Below, piece after piece: positions 21,851 to 33,525 of a DNA stretch of 35,003 bases (position 1 is its first letter; each line of letters begins with the position of its first letter). The stretch covers positions 1 to 35,003 of the forward strand of contig JARHYT010000018.1 in assembly GCA_029264775.1 (NCBI GenBank). Direction: 5' to 3'. This DNA comes from Helicobacter sp. (GTDB taxonomy: Bacteria; Campylobacterota; Campylobacteria; Campylobacterales; Helicobacteraceae). A model generated the notes under the pieces. That model did not search any database, was not told where the DNA came from, and was given only the letters and a program-made list of their open reading frames with translations. The position numbers and the translations under genes were made by a program.

Positions 21851-23017
21851 CTAGCTAATTTCTTTTGATTCTGTTCGTTGTTTAGAATCTAATGCTTTAA
21901 TATTAACCAAAGAACCCTCATGAATCTTTGATAATTGGTTTGTAATTAGTATGTCACCCGGTTTTAATCCATCAAGAATTAATATTTTATTGTCTCTTAG
22001 ACTTTGTCCCAAATTGACTCTGACAATATGTGCCTTATTGTCTTGTACTACAAAAACATAACTTCCTTGAGAATCCTGTAACAATGCACTTTGTGGTATT
22101 GAGATTGCATCTTGAACTTCAAAACCCTTTAATTTTACTCGAATAAACTCATTTGGCAATAATTTATGCTCCTCATTATCTACTATGGCTCTAGCTTTAA
22201 TAGTTGATGTTTGAATATCAAGGACACTATCAACAAAATCTAGTTTTCCAACATTATTATACACATTTCCATTTGCAAGAATGAACTCAACCTTAATTTC
22301 ATTATTTTCTAATCCTCTCATGAAATAATAATCATAATTTGGTATTGAAAACTCCGCATATATTGGGCTTAACTGTGTTATTGTTGTTAAAATATCCTGC
22401 CCATTATTACCAACAAGATTGCCAACATCATATTTTCTCATGCCAGTTCTTCCTCTTATATTTGCAATAACATCTGTATATCCTAGATCAATTTGTGCAT
22501 CTTCTAAAGCAGCTTTAGTATTAGCAAGATTAGCTTGTGCTGATAAATAATTATATCGAGATTGATCGTATTGATCTATTGTATAAACTCCTTGTGAATA
22601 CAGTTTTTCCACTCTTTTCCAATCTCTATTGGCTTTTACAAAATTGGCTTCTGATATATGATATTGTGCCTTTGCTTGATTAACTTTTGTTTGGTATCTA
22701 GCAGGATCGATTCTAAAAAGTAATTGCCCTTTTTCTACTATGTCGCCCTCATTGAAATATTTTGATAGTAAAACTCCCTGCACCCTTGCATATACATTTA
22801 TGCTTTGTATGCTCTTTAATCTTGCCGGATATTCAAAGCTCAATGCTACATTTTGCAATTCTATACCAGTGGTAGCTACATTTATCGCATTAACTTGATT
22901 CTCCTGTTGCTTTGAATCCGAACAAGCAAGAAGTATAAGACCAATATTAAAAAATATAAATAAAACTAACGCATTTATAATCTTTTTGCTAAAACAAAAT
23001 ATCCCTTTCCTTTGCAT
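21851..23017 (-). CDS. RND efflux periplasmic adaptor (membrane fusion) lipoprotein, MexA/CmeA-like
   Basis: Lipobox-like LILLACSDS; RVQGVLLSKYFNEGDIVEKGQLLFRIDPARYQ; LGQSLRDNKILILDGLKPGDILI. Confidence 0.92.
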   Translation of the reverse strand: MQRKGIFCFSKKIINALVLFIFFNIGLILLACSDSKQQENQVNAINVATTGIELQNVALSFEYPARLKSIQSINVYARVQGVLLSKYFNEGDIVEKGQLLFRIDPARYQTKVNQAKAQYHISEANFVKANRDWKRVEKLYSQGVYTIDQYDQSRYNYLSAQANLANTKAALEDAQIDLGYTDVIANIRGRTGMRKYDVGNLVGNNGQDILTTITQLSPIYAEFSIPNYDYYFMRGLENNEIKVEFILANGNVYNNVGKLDFVDSVLDIQTSTIKARAIVDNEEHKLLPNEFIRVKLKGFEVQDAISIPQSALLQDSQGSYVFVVQDNKAHIVRVNLGQSLRDNKILILDGLKPGDILITNQLSKIHEGSLVNIKALDSKQRTESKEIS

Positions 23018-23416
23018 TCAATATCCTTTATATTTACTAATAAATTTATCGTTAATTTCGATTGCAATTTATCTTAAAGTAACACAAAATTAAAACTTAA
23101 ATTTAACAAGTATATAACAAAAATCTTAGTAAAGTAAAGCCAAGACAAGCAGTATTCACTCAACTAAATACAATAACATTTTCAAATAAATACAATATTA
23201 TATACAACTGTATATTTAAATTGATACAACACGAACAATTGAAGTTATGCTAATCAATACATTATTTATGTGAAACTGACTCATAATTGTATCAAATAAA
23301 TTATAATAGTCTAAAATTTATATGGATTATTTATCAAGACAAGCGACATCAAAGCAGAAAATGCCGCCTTATTCAATTAAGGATCATCATGAAATTTAGA
23401 TTTAGTCTAATGTGTA

Positions 23417-23493
<77 letters not shown>

Positions 23494-23546
23494 ATAAAAT
23501 ACATCACAAACAAAGCTTAGTATATAAAATAGTTCATAACAAAATA

Positions 23547-23621
23547 TGGCTGGGGTACAAGGATTCGAACCTCGGAATGCCTGGACCAAAACCAGGTGCC
23601 TTACCGCTTGGCGATACCCCA
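23547..23621 (-). tRNA. tRNA-Gln (TTG)
   Basis: Reverse complement TGGGGTATCGCCAAGCGGTAAGGCACCTGGTTTTGGTCCAGGCATTCCGAGGTTCGAATCCTTGTACCCCAGCCA; CCTGG-TTTTGGT-CCAGG anticodon arm; encoded CCA. Confidence 0.95.
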
Positions 23622-23684
23622 ATCTCCGAAAATAAATAGGGCACAATTGTAACATACTTTTACTAAAAAGTCAAATAAAATTGA

Positions 23685-23690
23685 TATAAT
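23685..23690 (+). promoter_or_regulatory. Candidate -10 (TATAAT) upstream of ribBA
   Basis: TTGATATAATTTCAG 34 nt before the ribBA ATG; no good -35 identified. Confidence 0.4.
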
Positions 23691-23723
23691 TTCAGTATAA
23701 ATTTTTAATTAGGGGCTATATCA

Positions 23724-24836
23724 ATGTATCAACAACGCATGAAAGAAGCAATTAAAGCAATTAAACAAGGAGAGATGATTATAATTATGGATGATGAAGA
23801 TAGAGAAAATGAAGGTGATTTGGTTATGGCTGGAATTTTTTCTACGCCACAAAAGATAAATTTTATGGCACAAGAAGCAAGAGGGCTCATTTGTGTTTCA
23901 ATAACAAAAGATATAGCACAAAAGCTTGATTTATCTCCAATGGTACAAAATAATAATAGCAACCATGAAACTGCATTTACAATCTCAATAGATGCTAAGG
24001 AGGCAAAAACAGGCATATCTGCATTTGAGCGAGATATGACTATCAAACTCATGTGTGATAACAACACTACACCAAATGATTTTGTAAGACCGGGGCATAT
24101 TTTTCCCCTTATAGCAAAGGAAGGTGGAGTGTTAGTTAGAACAGGGCATACAGAAGCAAGCGTAGATATTTGTCGTTTGGCTGGAGTTTTGCCTGTTAGT
24201 GTGATTTGTGAGATAATGAAAAAAGATGGGACAATGGCTAGACGCGGTGATAAATTTTTGATCGATTTTGCCAAAGAGCATAACTTAAAAATCTTGTATG
24301 TATCAGATATTATTCAATATAGGTTAAATTTTGAGAATCTCTTGCATGAAATTTCAAGAGAAAAAGTAGTTTTTATGAATTCGAAATGCGAGAAAATTAC
24401 TTTTTCAGATCATCTAGATAAAAAACATATTGTATTTAGATTTACTGGTGGTAAATGTGAAACAAATGAAGAATGTATAGAAAAATATATAAATAATAGG
24501 ACAATTAAACCAGATTATGATTCCAATAAGCATGATAAAAATGAAGGCGTATTGATTAAATTTCATAATATGAAAAGCGATCTAGAACTATTAGAGGACA
24601 CAGATGAATTTATAACTCTTTTAAAAAGTATTGAAAAACTAAGAGAAGAAGGTGGCTTCTTAATATTCTTAAACACGGAATCTAAACAAGATGGAGATAT
24701 AAAGGATTTTGGTGTTGGGGCACAAATTCTAAAAAGATTGGATGTTGAAAACTTCAGATTGCTTAGCTCAAGCAAAAATGAATATAATGCTCTTAGGGGC
24801 TTCAATTTAAGGCTAATTGAAAAAATTGAAGTTTAA
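23724..24836 (+). CDS. ribBA: 3,4-dihydroxy-2-butanone 4-phosphate synthase with degenerate GTP cyclohydrolase II-like C-terminal domain
   Basis: RibB motifs MDDEDRENEGDLVMAG, RPGHIFPLIAKEGGVLVRTGHTEASVDICRLAG, KDGTMARRGD; C-terminal ~170 aa lacks GCHII zinc-ligand motif. Confidence 0.88.
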   Translation: MYQQRMKEAIKAIKQGEMIIIMDDEDRENEGDLVMAGIFSTPQKINFMAQEARGLICVSITKDIAQKLDLSPMVQNNNSNHETAFTISIDAKEAKTGISAFERDMTIKLMCDNNTTPNDFVRPGHIFPLIAKEGGVLVRTGHTEASVDICRLAGVLPVSVICEIMKKDGTMARRGDKFLIDFAKEHNLKILYVSDIIQYRLNFENLLHEISREKVVFMNSKCEKITFSDHLDKKHIVFRFTGGKCETNEECIEKYINNRTIKPDYDSNKHDKNEGVLIKFHNMKSDLELLEDTDEFITLLKSIEKLREEGGFLIFLNTESKQDGDIKDFGVGAQILKRLDVENFRLLSSSKNEYNALRGFNLRLIEKIEV

Positions 24837-24891
24837 CTTATATTGAATTTATATCATTATAAAGTTATTTTAATAAAAAAATAAAAAAATA

Positions 24892-24926
24892 TTGACTTAT
24901 TATCATTTAATATGATATAATGATAA
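24892..24926 (+). promoter_or_regulatory. Ferritin promoter with overlapping palindrome (putative operator)
   Basis: TTGACT (24892-24897), 18-nt spacer, TATAAT (24916-24921), overlapped by perfect inverted repeat TTATCATT (24900-24907)/AATGATAA (24919-24926). Confidence 0.6.
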
Positions 24927-24979
24927 ACGATAATTTACTAGTGGAGTAAATTACAAAATTTTTTAAATGGGAGAGTGTT

Positions 24980-25474
24980 ATGTTGTCAAAAGATGTTATA
25001 AAAAAATTGAACGAGCAAGTTGCGAAAGAAATGTATGCTTCAAACCTATACTTAAGCATGAGTTCTTGGTGTTTTCACAATAGATTTGATGGTGCTGGGC
25101 AATTCCTATTCACACATGCTGGGCAAGAAAGCGATCATGCAAAAAAGCTTATTACTTATTTGAATGAAACAGATTCCGCCGTTGAATTACAAAGCATTGA
25201 AAAACCCAGCTCAACTTTTAAAAGTCTGATTGATGTTTTTGAGCAAACTTACGAACATGAATTGTCTATAACAAAATCAATTAATGAGCTTGTAAGTTTC
25301 ATGCTTGAAACAAAAGATTATTCTACATTTAATTTCCTACAATGGTATGTTGCTGAGCAACACGAAGAAGAAGCTTTGTTTAGAGGCATTATTGACAAAA
25401 TCAAATTAATCGGGGAACAAAATCACGGGCTTTATTTGGCAGATCAATACATAAAAAGTCTAATTGGTAAATAA
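24980..25474 (+). CDS. ftn: Non-heme bacterial ferritin
   Basis: QVAKEMYASNLYLSMSSWC, HAGQESDHAKKLI, WYVAEQHEEEALFRGIIDKIKLIG. Confidence 0.94.
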   Translation: MLSKDVIKKLNEQVAKEMYASNLYLSMSSWCFHNRFDGAGQFLFTHAGQESDHAKKLITYLNETDSAVELQSIEKPSSTFKSLIDVFEQTYEHELSITKSINELVSFMLETKDYSTFNFLQWYVAEQHEEEALFRGIIDKIKLIGEQNHGLYLADQYIKSLIGK

Positions 25475-25748
25475 CTCAGGCTATATGGGACATGATATTC
25501 AAATAAGTATTATGTCTCATTAACAAAAGCTATTAAAATCCTACAGATTCCAATGAATCATACATCCTTAATCTTTTGGAGTGCACGATTACTACAAAAA
25601 AACAAACAAAATAAATATACAACTTGTTCTGCCAATACCGACTATATTTATGTCATTTTTTGCCATTTCAAACTTATATTTTTTATTTTAAACATTCATT
25701 TTTGTAGTTTTTAACTCATTAACTATTGTAACTAAGAGATAAATTTGC

Positions 25749-25754
25749 TACAAT
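25749..25754 (+). promoter_or_regulatory. Candidate -10 (TACAAT) for the atp operon
   Basis: TTGCTACAATGTCAAG about 50 nt upstream of atpF'. Confidence 0.35.
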
Positions 25755-25804
25755 GTCAAGATATTTTGATTTTTGTTTATCATATTAGTGTATGAGGATA
25801 TGTT

Positions 25805-26230
25805 ATGGAAATAATGCCAGACTATGAGGTTATGATTGTTGTTTTTGTGGTCTTTTTAGTTACCATGTTTATGCTTAGTAAATTTGTTTTTAACCCCCTA
25901 ATCTCATACATGGATAAAAGAGAACAGAAAGTTACAAGCGATCTAGAGCTAGTCAATAAAGATGATAATGAGCTACTGCGTATTGAACAAGAAATTCATG
26001 ATATTCTATCTGAAGCTAAAGCAGAGGCTTATTCTGCAAAAGAACAGCAAATGGAAGAAGCAAAAAAAATAGCGAATGAGAAGATAGAAAAAATCAAGTT
26101 AGAGAATAAAGAAAAAATGGAAGCTTTCATGCTAAAGATTCAAGAAAATAGAGAAAGTATAAAAGATGAGTTACGCAATAGTTTTGTTGGCTTAGATTCT
26201 ATGGTGGCTGAAAAGATAAAAAATATCTAA
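25805..26230 (+). CDS. atpF': F0F1 ATP synthase subunit B'
   Basis: N-terminal TM then long coiled coil FNPLISYMDKREQKVTSDLEL; first gene of the atp cluster. Confidence 0.88.
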   Translation: MEIMPDYEVMIVVFVVFLVTMFMLSKFVFNPLISYMDKREQKVTSDLELVNKDDNELLRIEQEIHDILSEAKAEAYSAKEQQMEEAKKIANEKIEKIKLENKEKMEAFMLKIQENRESIKDELRNSFVGLDSMVAEKIKNI

Positions 26231-26244
26231 ATTAAGGGGATTAT

Positions 26245-26769
26245 ATGCGGTATATTTTGTTTGCATTGACTACGCTTGTTGTATTTAATGTATCTTATGC
26301 TAGTAGTGGGGCTGTGGATATATCCAAAACCGATATAGTTGAACGACTTATTAACTTTGCTATATTTGTGGCATTAATGTGGTACTTGTTGGCAGATAAA
26401 GCAAAAAAAATATTATCGGACAGGAGCAATTCAATATCAGAGAGGCTTTCTCAAACTCAGAGTAAAGTAAGAGAAGCTAGAGAAAAGAAAGAAAGAGCGT
26501 TAAAGCGTCTAAAAGAGGCGAGAGAACAGGCTATAGAAATTTCAAATATTGCTAAAAAAGAAGCTAATATGTCAGTCCTACAAATAGAAGAAAAGACGAA
26601 GGAACAAATTTCTAACCTCATAAAAGCAAATGATGAAGCCATAGAATTTCAAGAAAAACTTCTGCAAAAACAGCTTATAGCAGAAATCCTGCAGGAAATC
26701 TTTTCTAGTAAAGCTTTAGAGCTAGATTCCTACGATTATGTAAGTATTTTAGAGAAAAAGGTTGTGTAA
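26245..26769 (+). CDS. atpF: F0F1 ATP synthase subunit B
   Basis: Signal/TM N-terminus, LINFAIFVALMWYLLADKAKKILSDRSNSISERL, coiled coil; precedes atpH. Confidence 0.9.
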   Translation: MRYILFALTTLVVFNVSYASSGAVDISKTDIVERLINFAIFVALMWYLLADKAKKILSDRSNSISERLSQTQSKVREAREKKERALKRLKEAREQAIEISNIAKKEANMSVLQIEEKTKEQISNLIKANDEAIEFQEKLLQKQLIAEILQEIFSSKALELDSYDYVSILEKKVV

Positions 26770-27309
26770 ATGCAAGAAAATGTCATAGCTAGAAAGTATG
26801 CTAAAGCTCTGTCTAGTGTGTGCAGTACAGATGAATTAACGGAAGTGTATGATTCTTATGCCGAAATTAGTCAAGCATTTAGTATAAAAAAGTTCCATTA
26901 TATTATTAATTCTAGGATAATTTCTAAAGATGAAAAAAATTCTCTTGTGAGGTCTTTTTTGAATAGAGATATTAGCGAGTATTCAGCTAGACTATTGTCT
27001 ATACTGGTAGATAATAATAGAATATCTTTATTGCCATTTATCGTGCTAGAGATTAAGAAGATTATTAATTCAAGAAAAAAGATTTATAACGCGACTTTGT
27101 ATGTAAAAGCAGAACTTGATGAAGTATATGTGTTTAAGATTCAAAGCAATCTTAGCAGAAAACTTGGTGCTACTCTCAATGTTACTCAGCACATAGATTC
27201 CAATATAGATGGGATCAGGCTTGAAGTAATTGATTTGGGTATTGAAATTTCATTTCTAAAAAATAGATTCACACAAGAATTGAAAGAATTTATTTTAAAA
27301 GCAGTTTGA
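26770..27309 (+). CDS. atpH: F0F1 ATP synthase subunit delta
   Basis: [15 protein letters not shown]-terminus; C-terminal [35 protein letters not shown]; position between atpF and atpA. Confidence 0.9.
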   Translation: MQENVIARKYAKALSSVCSTDELTEVYDSYAEISQAFSIKKFHYIINSRIISKDEKNSLVRSFLNRDISEYSARLLSILVDNNRISLLPFIVLEIKKIINSRKKIYNATLYVKAELDEVYVFKIQSNLSRKLGATLNVTQHIDSNIDGIRLEVIDLGIEISFLKNRFTQELKEFILKAV

Positions 27310-27322
27310 AAGAAGGAGTTAT

Positions 27323-28840
27323 ATGAATACAGCTAAGCTAAAACCCGAGGAAATAAGCTCTATTATACGGGAAAGAATAGAAAAATTTGACATAAGAGTG
27401 GATATAAGTCAAGTAGGAAAAGTAACTAGTTATGCGGATGGTGTTGCTAAAGTATATGGCTTAAACGACATTATGTCATACGAAATGGTAGAATTTGATA
27501 CAGGTGAAAAAGGTTTAGCACTGAATCTTGAAGAAGGAAGTGTTGGGATTGTTGTGCTTGGTAATGGCAAGGGTATAAAGGAAGGAACAACCGTTAAAAG
27601 ACTAAATCGCTTGATGAAAATCCCAGTTGGAGATGGTATTGTGGGGCGTGTTGTTAATACATTAGGTGAACCATTAGACGGAAAAGGCGAAATTGTATCT
27701 AGTGAATATAAATTTATAGAACAAAAAGCACCCGGTATTATGCAAAGAAAAAGTGTTCATGAACCCTTACAAACAGGTATTAAAGCAATTGATGCACTTG
27801 TGCCAATTGGTAGGGGTCAAAGAGAATTGATAATCGGCGATAGACAAACAGGCAAAACAACTGTTGCAATTGATACGATAATCAACCAGAAAGGTCAAGA
27901 TGTTTTTTGTATTTATGTGGCAATCGGACAAAAGGAGTCTACCGTTGCACAGGTAGTCCGCAAACTCGAGGAGCATGGTGCAATGGAATACACAATTGTT
28001 GTTAATTCTCCTGCTAGTTCTAGCTCTGCTATGCAATATTTAGCTCCTTATTCTGGTGTTACTATCGGTGAATATTTCAGAGATAATGGAAAACATGCAC
28101 TTATAATATATGATGACTTGACAAAGCATGCTGTTGCATATAGAGAAATGAGTCTTATTCTTAGAAGACCTCCGGGCAGAGAAGCTTTCCCCGGAGATGT
28201 ATTTTACATACACTCAAGATTACTTGAAAGAGCAGCTAAACTAAGTGATGAGCTTGGAGCTGGTTCTTTAACGGCATTACCTATTATTGAAACACAAGCT
28301 GGAGATGTTTCTGCGTATATTCCTACAAATGTTATCTCTATTACTGATGGGCAAATATTTCTTGAAACTGACCTATTTTTCTCTGGTATTAGACCGGCTA
28401 TTAATGTTGGTTTATCTGTTTCTCGTGTTGGAGGTGCAGCACAAATTAAAGCGACAAAGCAAGTAGCAGGAACACTTAGACTAGATTTGGCTCAGTTTAG
28501 AGAATTACAGGCATTTTCACAATTTGCATCAGACCTAGACGAATCAAGCAGGAAGCAATTGGAGAGAGGGCAAAAAATGGTAGAGGTTTTAAAACAAGGA
28601 CCATATAGTCCTCTACCAATAGAAAAGCAAGTTATAATTATATATGCTGGTGCTAAGGGATTCCTAGATGATGTACCTGCTAACAGAGTAGTTGAATTTG
28701 AAAAACAGCTATACCCTTTTATTGAAGCAAAATATCCTAGTTTGTTTGAGGATATAAAAAACAAAAAAGCTTTAGATAAAGAGATAGAATCTACTTTAAG
28801 CAAGGCATTAAGCGAGTTTCAATCAAGTTTTGCAATCTAA
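27323..28840 (+). CDS. atpA: F0F1 ATP synthase subunit alpha
   Basis: [52 protein letters not shown]. Confidence 0.97.
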   Translation: MNTAKLKPEEISSIIRERIEKFDIRVDISQVGKVTSYADGVAKVYGLNDIMSYEMVEFDTGEKGLALNLEEGSVGIVVLGNGKGIKEGTTVKRLNRLMKIPVGDGIVGRVVNTLGEPLDGKGEIVSSEYKFIEQKAPGIMQRKSVHEPLQTGIKAIDALVPIGRGQRELIIGDRQTGKTTVAIDTIINQKGQDVFCIYVAIGQKESTVAQVVRKLEEHGAMEYTIVVNSPASSSSAMQYLAPYSGVTIGEYFRDNGKHALIIYDDLTKHAVAYREMSLILRRPPGREAFPGDVFYIHSRLLERAAKLSDELGAGSLTALPIIETQAGDVSAYIPTNVISITDGQIFLETDLFFSGIRPAINVGLSVSRVGGAAQIKATKQVAGTLRLDLAQFRELQAFSQFASDLDESSRKQLERGQKMVEVLKQGPYSPLPIEKQVIIIYAGAKGFLDDVPANRVVEFEKQLYPFIEAKYPSLFEDIKNKKALDKEIESTLSKALSEFQSSFAI

Positions 28841-28862
28841 ATAAGATTATGTAGGTGTTATT

Positions 28863-31198
<2,336 letters not shown>

Positions 31199-31203
31199 TA
31201 GGA

Positions 31204-31584
31204 ATGCTTATGGAAGAATTTCAATTAGACATTGTTACTCCCTATGGTGAGATATTTAATGGCAAGGTTACTTCTGTTTATTTGCCGGGTAAAAATGGAG
31301 AATTTGGTGTTTTGCCCGGTCACTGCGATATGCTATCACTTTTACAAACAGGGGTGATTGATATTCGTTCTGAATCTGGGCACGATCTTGTTGCTATAAA
31401 TTGGGGACATGTATCTATAAATGATGGTAAGGTTAGCGTCTTAGTTGATGGTGCGGTTTGTGTCCATGGCGGAGATAGTAAGGTATCTAAAGCCTTAGAG
31501 CAAGCTAAAAAGATTCTTGAAGAAGCCTCAAGTGATACCTCAATGATAGCTGGTGCCTTGCGTAAATTAGAAGAAGCAAATTAA
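31204..31584 (+). CDS. atpC: F0F1 ATP synthase subunit epsilon
   Basis: LDIVTPYGEIFNGKVTSVYLPGKNGEFGVLPGHCDMLSLLQTGV. Confidence 0.93.
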   Translation: MLMEEFQLDIVTPYGEIFNGKVTSVYLPGKNGEFGVLPGHCDMLSLLQTGVIDIRSESGHDLVAINWGHVSINDGKVSVLVDGAVCVHGGDSKVSKALEQAKKILEEASSDTSMIAGALRKLEEAN

Positions 31585-31803
31585 TTTCTCCCAATTAGGG
31601 TAATATCCAACTGCTTGTTTTGACAAAATAACTATGCAATCTACATGGCTTGCACTGCGGGTTACAATAGAATCTTTATTGGTTCTACAAGTTTATTAAT
31701 GAAAATCGGTATTCATAAATTTGTTACCATAAAATCCTACATTTTAAATACCTTATTTATATTTTTTTAGTTACCATTACACAAAATATAGTAGGAGAAA
31801 TTA

Positions 31804-32649
31804 ATGGAAGTATTGCTTGCAGATAAATATGGTTTTTGTTTTGGTGTAAAAAGAGCTATAAAAATTACAGAGAAAATAGCAAAATCAAATCCAAATACAC
31901 TAACCTTAGGACCACTTATACACAATCCGCTTGAAATTGAAAGATTACAAAACCAATTTGGTGTAAGAGTGCAGGAGGATATTAACAACTTGGGGGATAG
32001 CAAAAGCGTGATAATAAGAACACATGGTATTACAAAACAAAATCTTGAAACACTACAATCAAAAGGTGTGGAAATAACAGATGCCACATGTCCATTCGTT
32101 ACAAAACCTCAACAAATTGTAGAGGAAATGAGTAAAAATGGATATGATATTATTATTTTTGGAGATTCTAACCATCCAGAAGTAAAAAGTGTTATGAGCT
32201 ATAGTATAAAACCACCTATAGTAGTGAGTGATATAGAATCTTTGCAACAACTAGATAAGATACCAAAAAAAGTAGCAATAGTATCACAAACAACAAAACA
32301 AATCAAAAAATTCTTACAAATCGTGGAGTACCTCGTAAGCAATTCTCTTGAAGTCAGAGTATTCAATACTATATGCAATGCTACTTTTGAAAATCAAGAA
32401 GCCACAAGGAATCTAAGTCAAAAAGCAGATATTATGATTATTGTAGGAGGTAAAACATCATCAAATACAAAACAACTTTTTTATATAGCACAAAACCATT
32501 GCAAAGATAGCTACCTAGTAGAAAATGAATATGATATTCAACAATCATGGTTTGAGGGCAAACATCTATGCGGTATTAGTGCGGGTGCTAGCACACCAAA
32601 TTGGGTTATAAAAAATGTTGAGAAAAAGATAAAAGATATAACTAATTAG
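31804..32649 (+). CDS. ispH: 4-hydroxy-3-methylbut-2-enyl diphosphate reductase
   Basis: KYGFCFGVKRAI, TLGPLIHNPLEIERLQ, IIRTHGI, DATCPFV, NTICNAT, VVGGKTSSNTKQL homologue IIVGGKTSSNTKQL, GISAGASTPNWVI. Confidence 0.95.
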   Translation: MEVLLADKYGFCFGVKRAIKITEKIAKSNPNTLTLGPLIHNPLEIERLQNQFGVRVQEDINNLGDSKSVIIRTHGITKQNLETLQSKGVEITDATCPFVTKPQQIVEEMSKNGYDIIIFGDSNHPEVKSVMSYSIKPPIVVSDIESLQQLDKIPKKVAIVSQTTKQIKKFLQIVEYLVSNSLEVRVFNTICNATFENQEATRNLSQKADIMIIVGGKTSSNTKQLFYIAQNHCKDSYLVENEYDIQQSWFEGKHLCGISAGASTPNWVIKNVEKKIKDITN

Positions 32650-32815
32650 AGAATTAGAAACACAAATACAAATTATTTAATAATATATAATTAGCAATAT
32701 GTAATCAATATTATAAGATTATAAAAATCTCTGTTGCATATAAAATGACCCCATGGAATACCAATACTTTAACAACAATGATTCTATGTTTGATAAGATA
32801 AATACATCACATGAT

Positions 32816-33360
32816 ATACAAAGGCTATTGCTAATATGGTAACTATGGATATTCCGACATACCCCTTTTTGTAGGCACTTTATTGGCTATTGTGTGATAA
32901 TGGTATTGTTGTATTTGCGACACAGCTTGCATGTTTTGTTACACTTACTGAAAAATATAACCTCTCATAGTTATTATGATATTGCTATTGATGGGCAGCC
33001 AAAAAACAATGCTATTACCATCGCTCTATGCAAGATATTTTTAGCTTTTGTTTTCAAGCGGGTTTTGTTATTGATGGATTTTATAAAGAATGCTTTTAGC
33101 CAAATAGAGAAATCCCTATCATTATGATTGTAAGAGCAAGAAAAATGCAAATTGCCTTACAAGGCAAAGATATTGCCTTGTAGAGATATTTACCTTGCTA
33201 TTGCTATTTTATGCTTTATGCCATTTACAAATGGAGTTATAATTTATGTTTGGTATATTATTATTTTCTGTTTATATGGGTTTCAATATTTACATACACT
33301 CACAAAATTTCATGCTTATATATTTAACACAAAAAATTTGAAAAATAGCAGTGGCTAGTA
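32816..33360 (+). pseudogene. Decayed coding region, possibly remnants of a NhaC-type or other membrane transporter
   Basis: Only short hydrophobic ORF pieces in shifting frames (e.g. GYSDIPLFVGTLLAIV*, then DFIKNAFSQIEKSLSL*, then AILCFMPFTNGVIIYVWYIII). Family guess is weak. Confidence 0.35.
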
Positions 33361-33525
33361 AAGTTTTGCTTGTTATATTGAATAAATAACCATATTTAAA
33401 AATACAAGAAAAACTATTTATAATAAACACTTATAGAGTGTTATAGAATCCCAAAAACATAGAGCATTGCAAAGCCTATTTCATAGCCTTGAAGCAATGC
33501 TTAAAAACAGAGCTTTATATAGAGC

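Noticed and set aside
23729-24274. 181-aa minus ORF antisense to ribBA
   Set aside because: Shadow of the conserved RibB domain; hydrophobic Ser-rich artefact.
25475-25804. Possible small RNA or riboswitch before the atp operon
   Set aside because: No convincing conserved hairpin or terminator could be identified by eye; AT-rich spacer with an ordinary -10-like element.
32894-33358. ORFs 32894..33127 and 33152..33358 as intact small genes
   Set aside because: No clear SD, mixed hydrophobic fragments and frame changes; more consistent with decayed coding sequence, so treated as a pseudogene candidate only.
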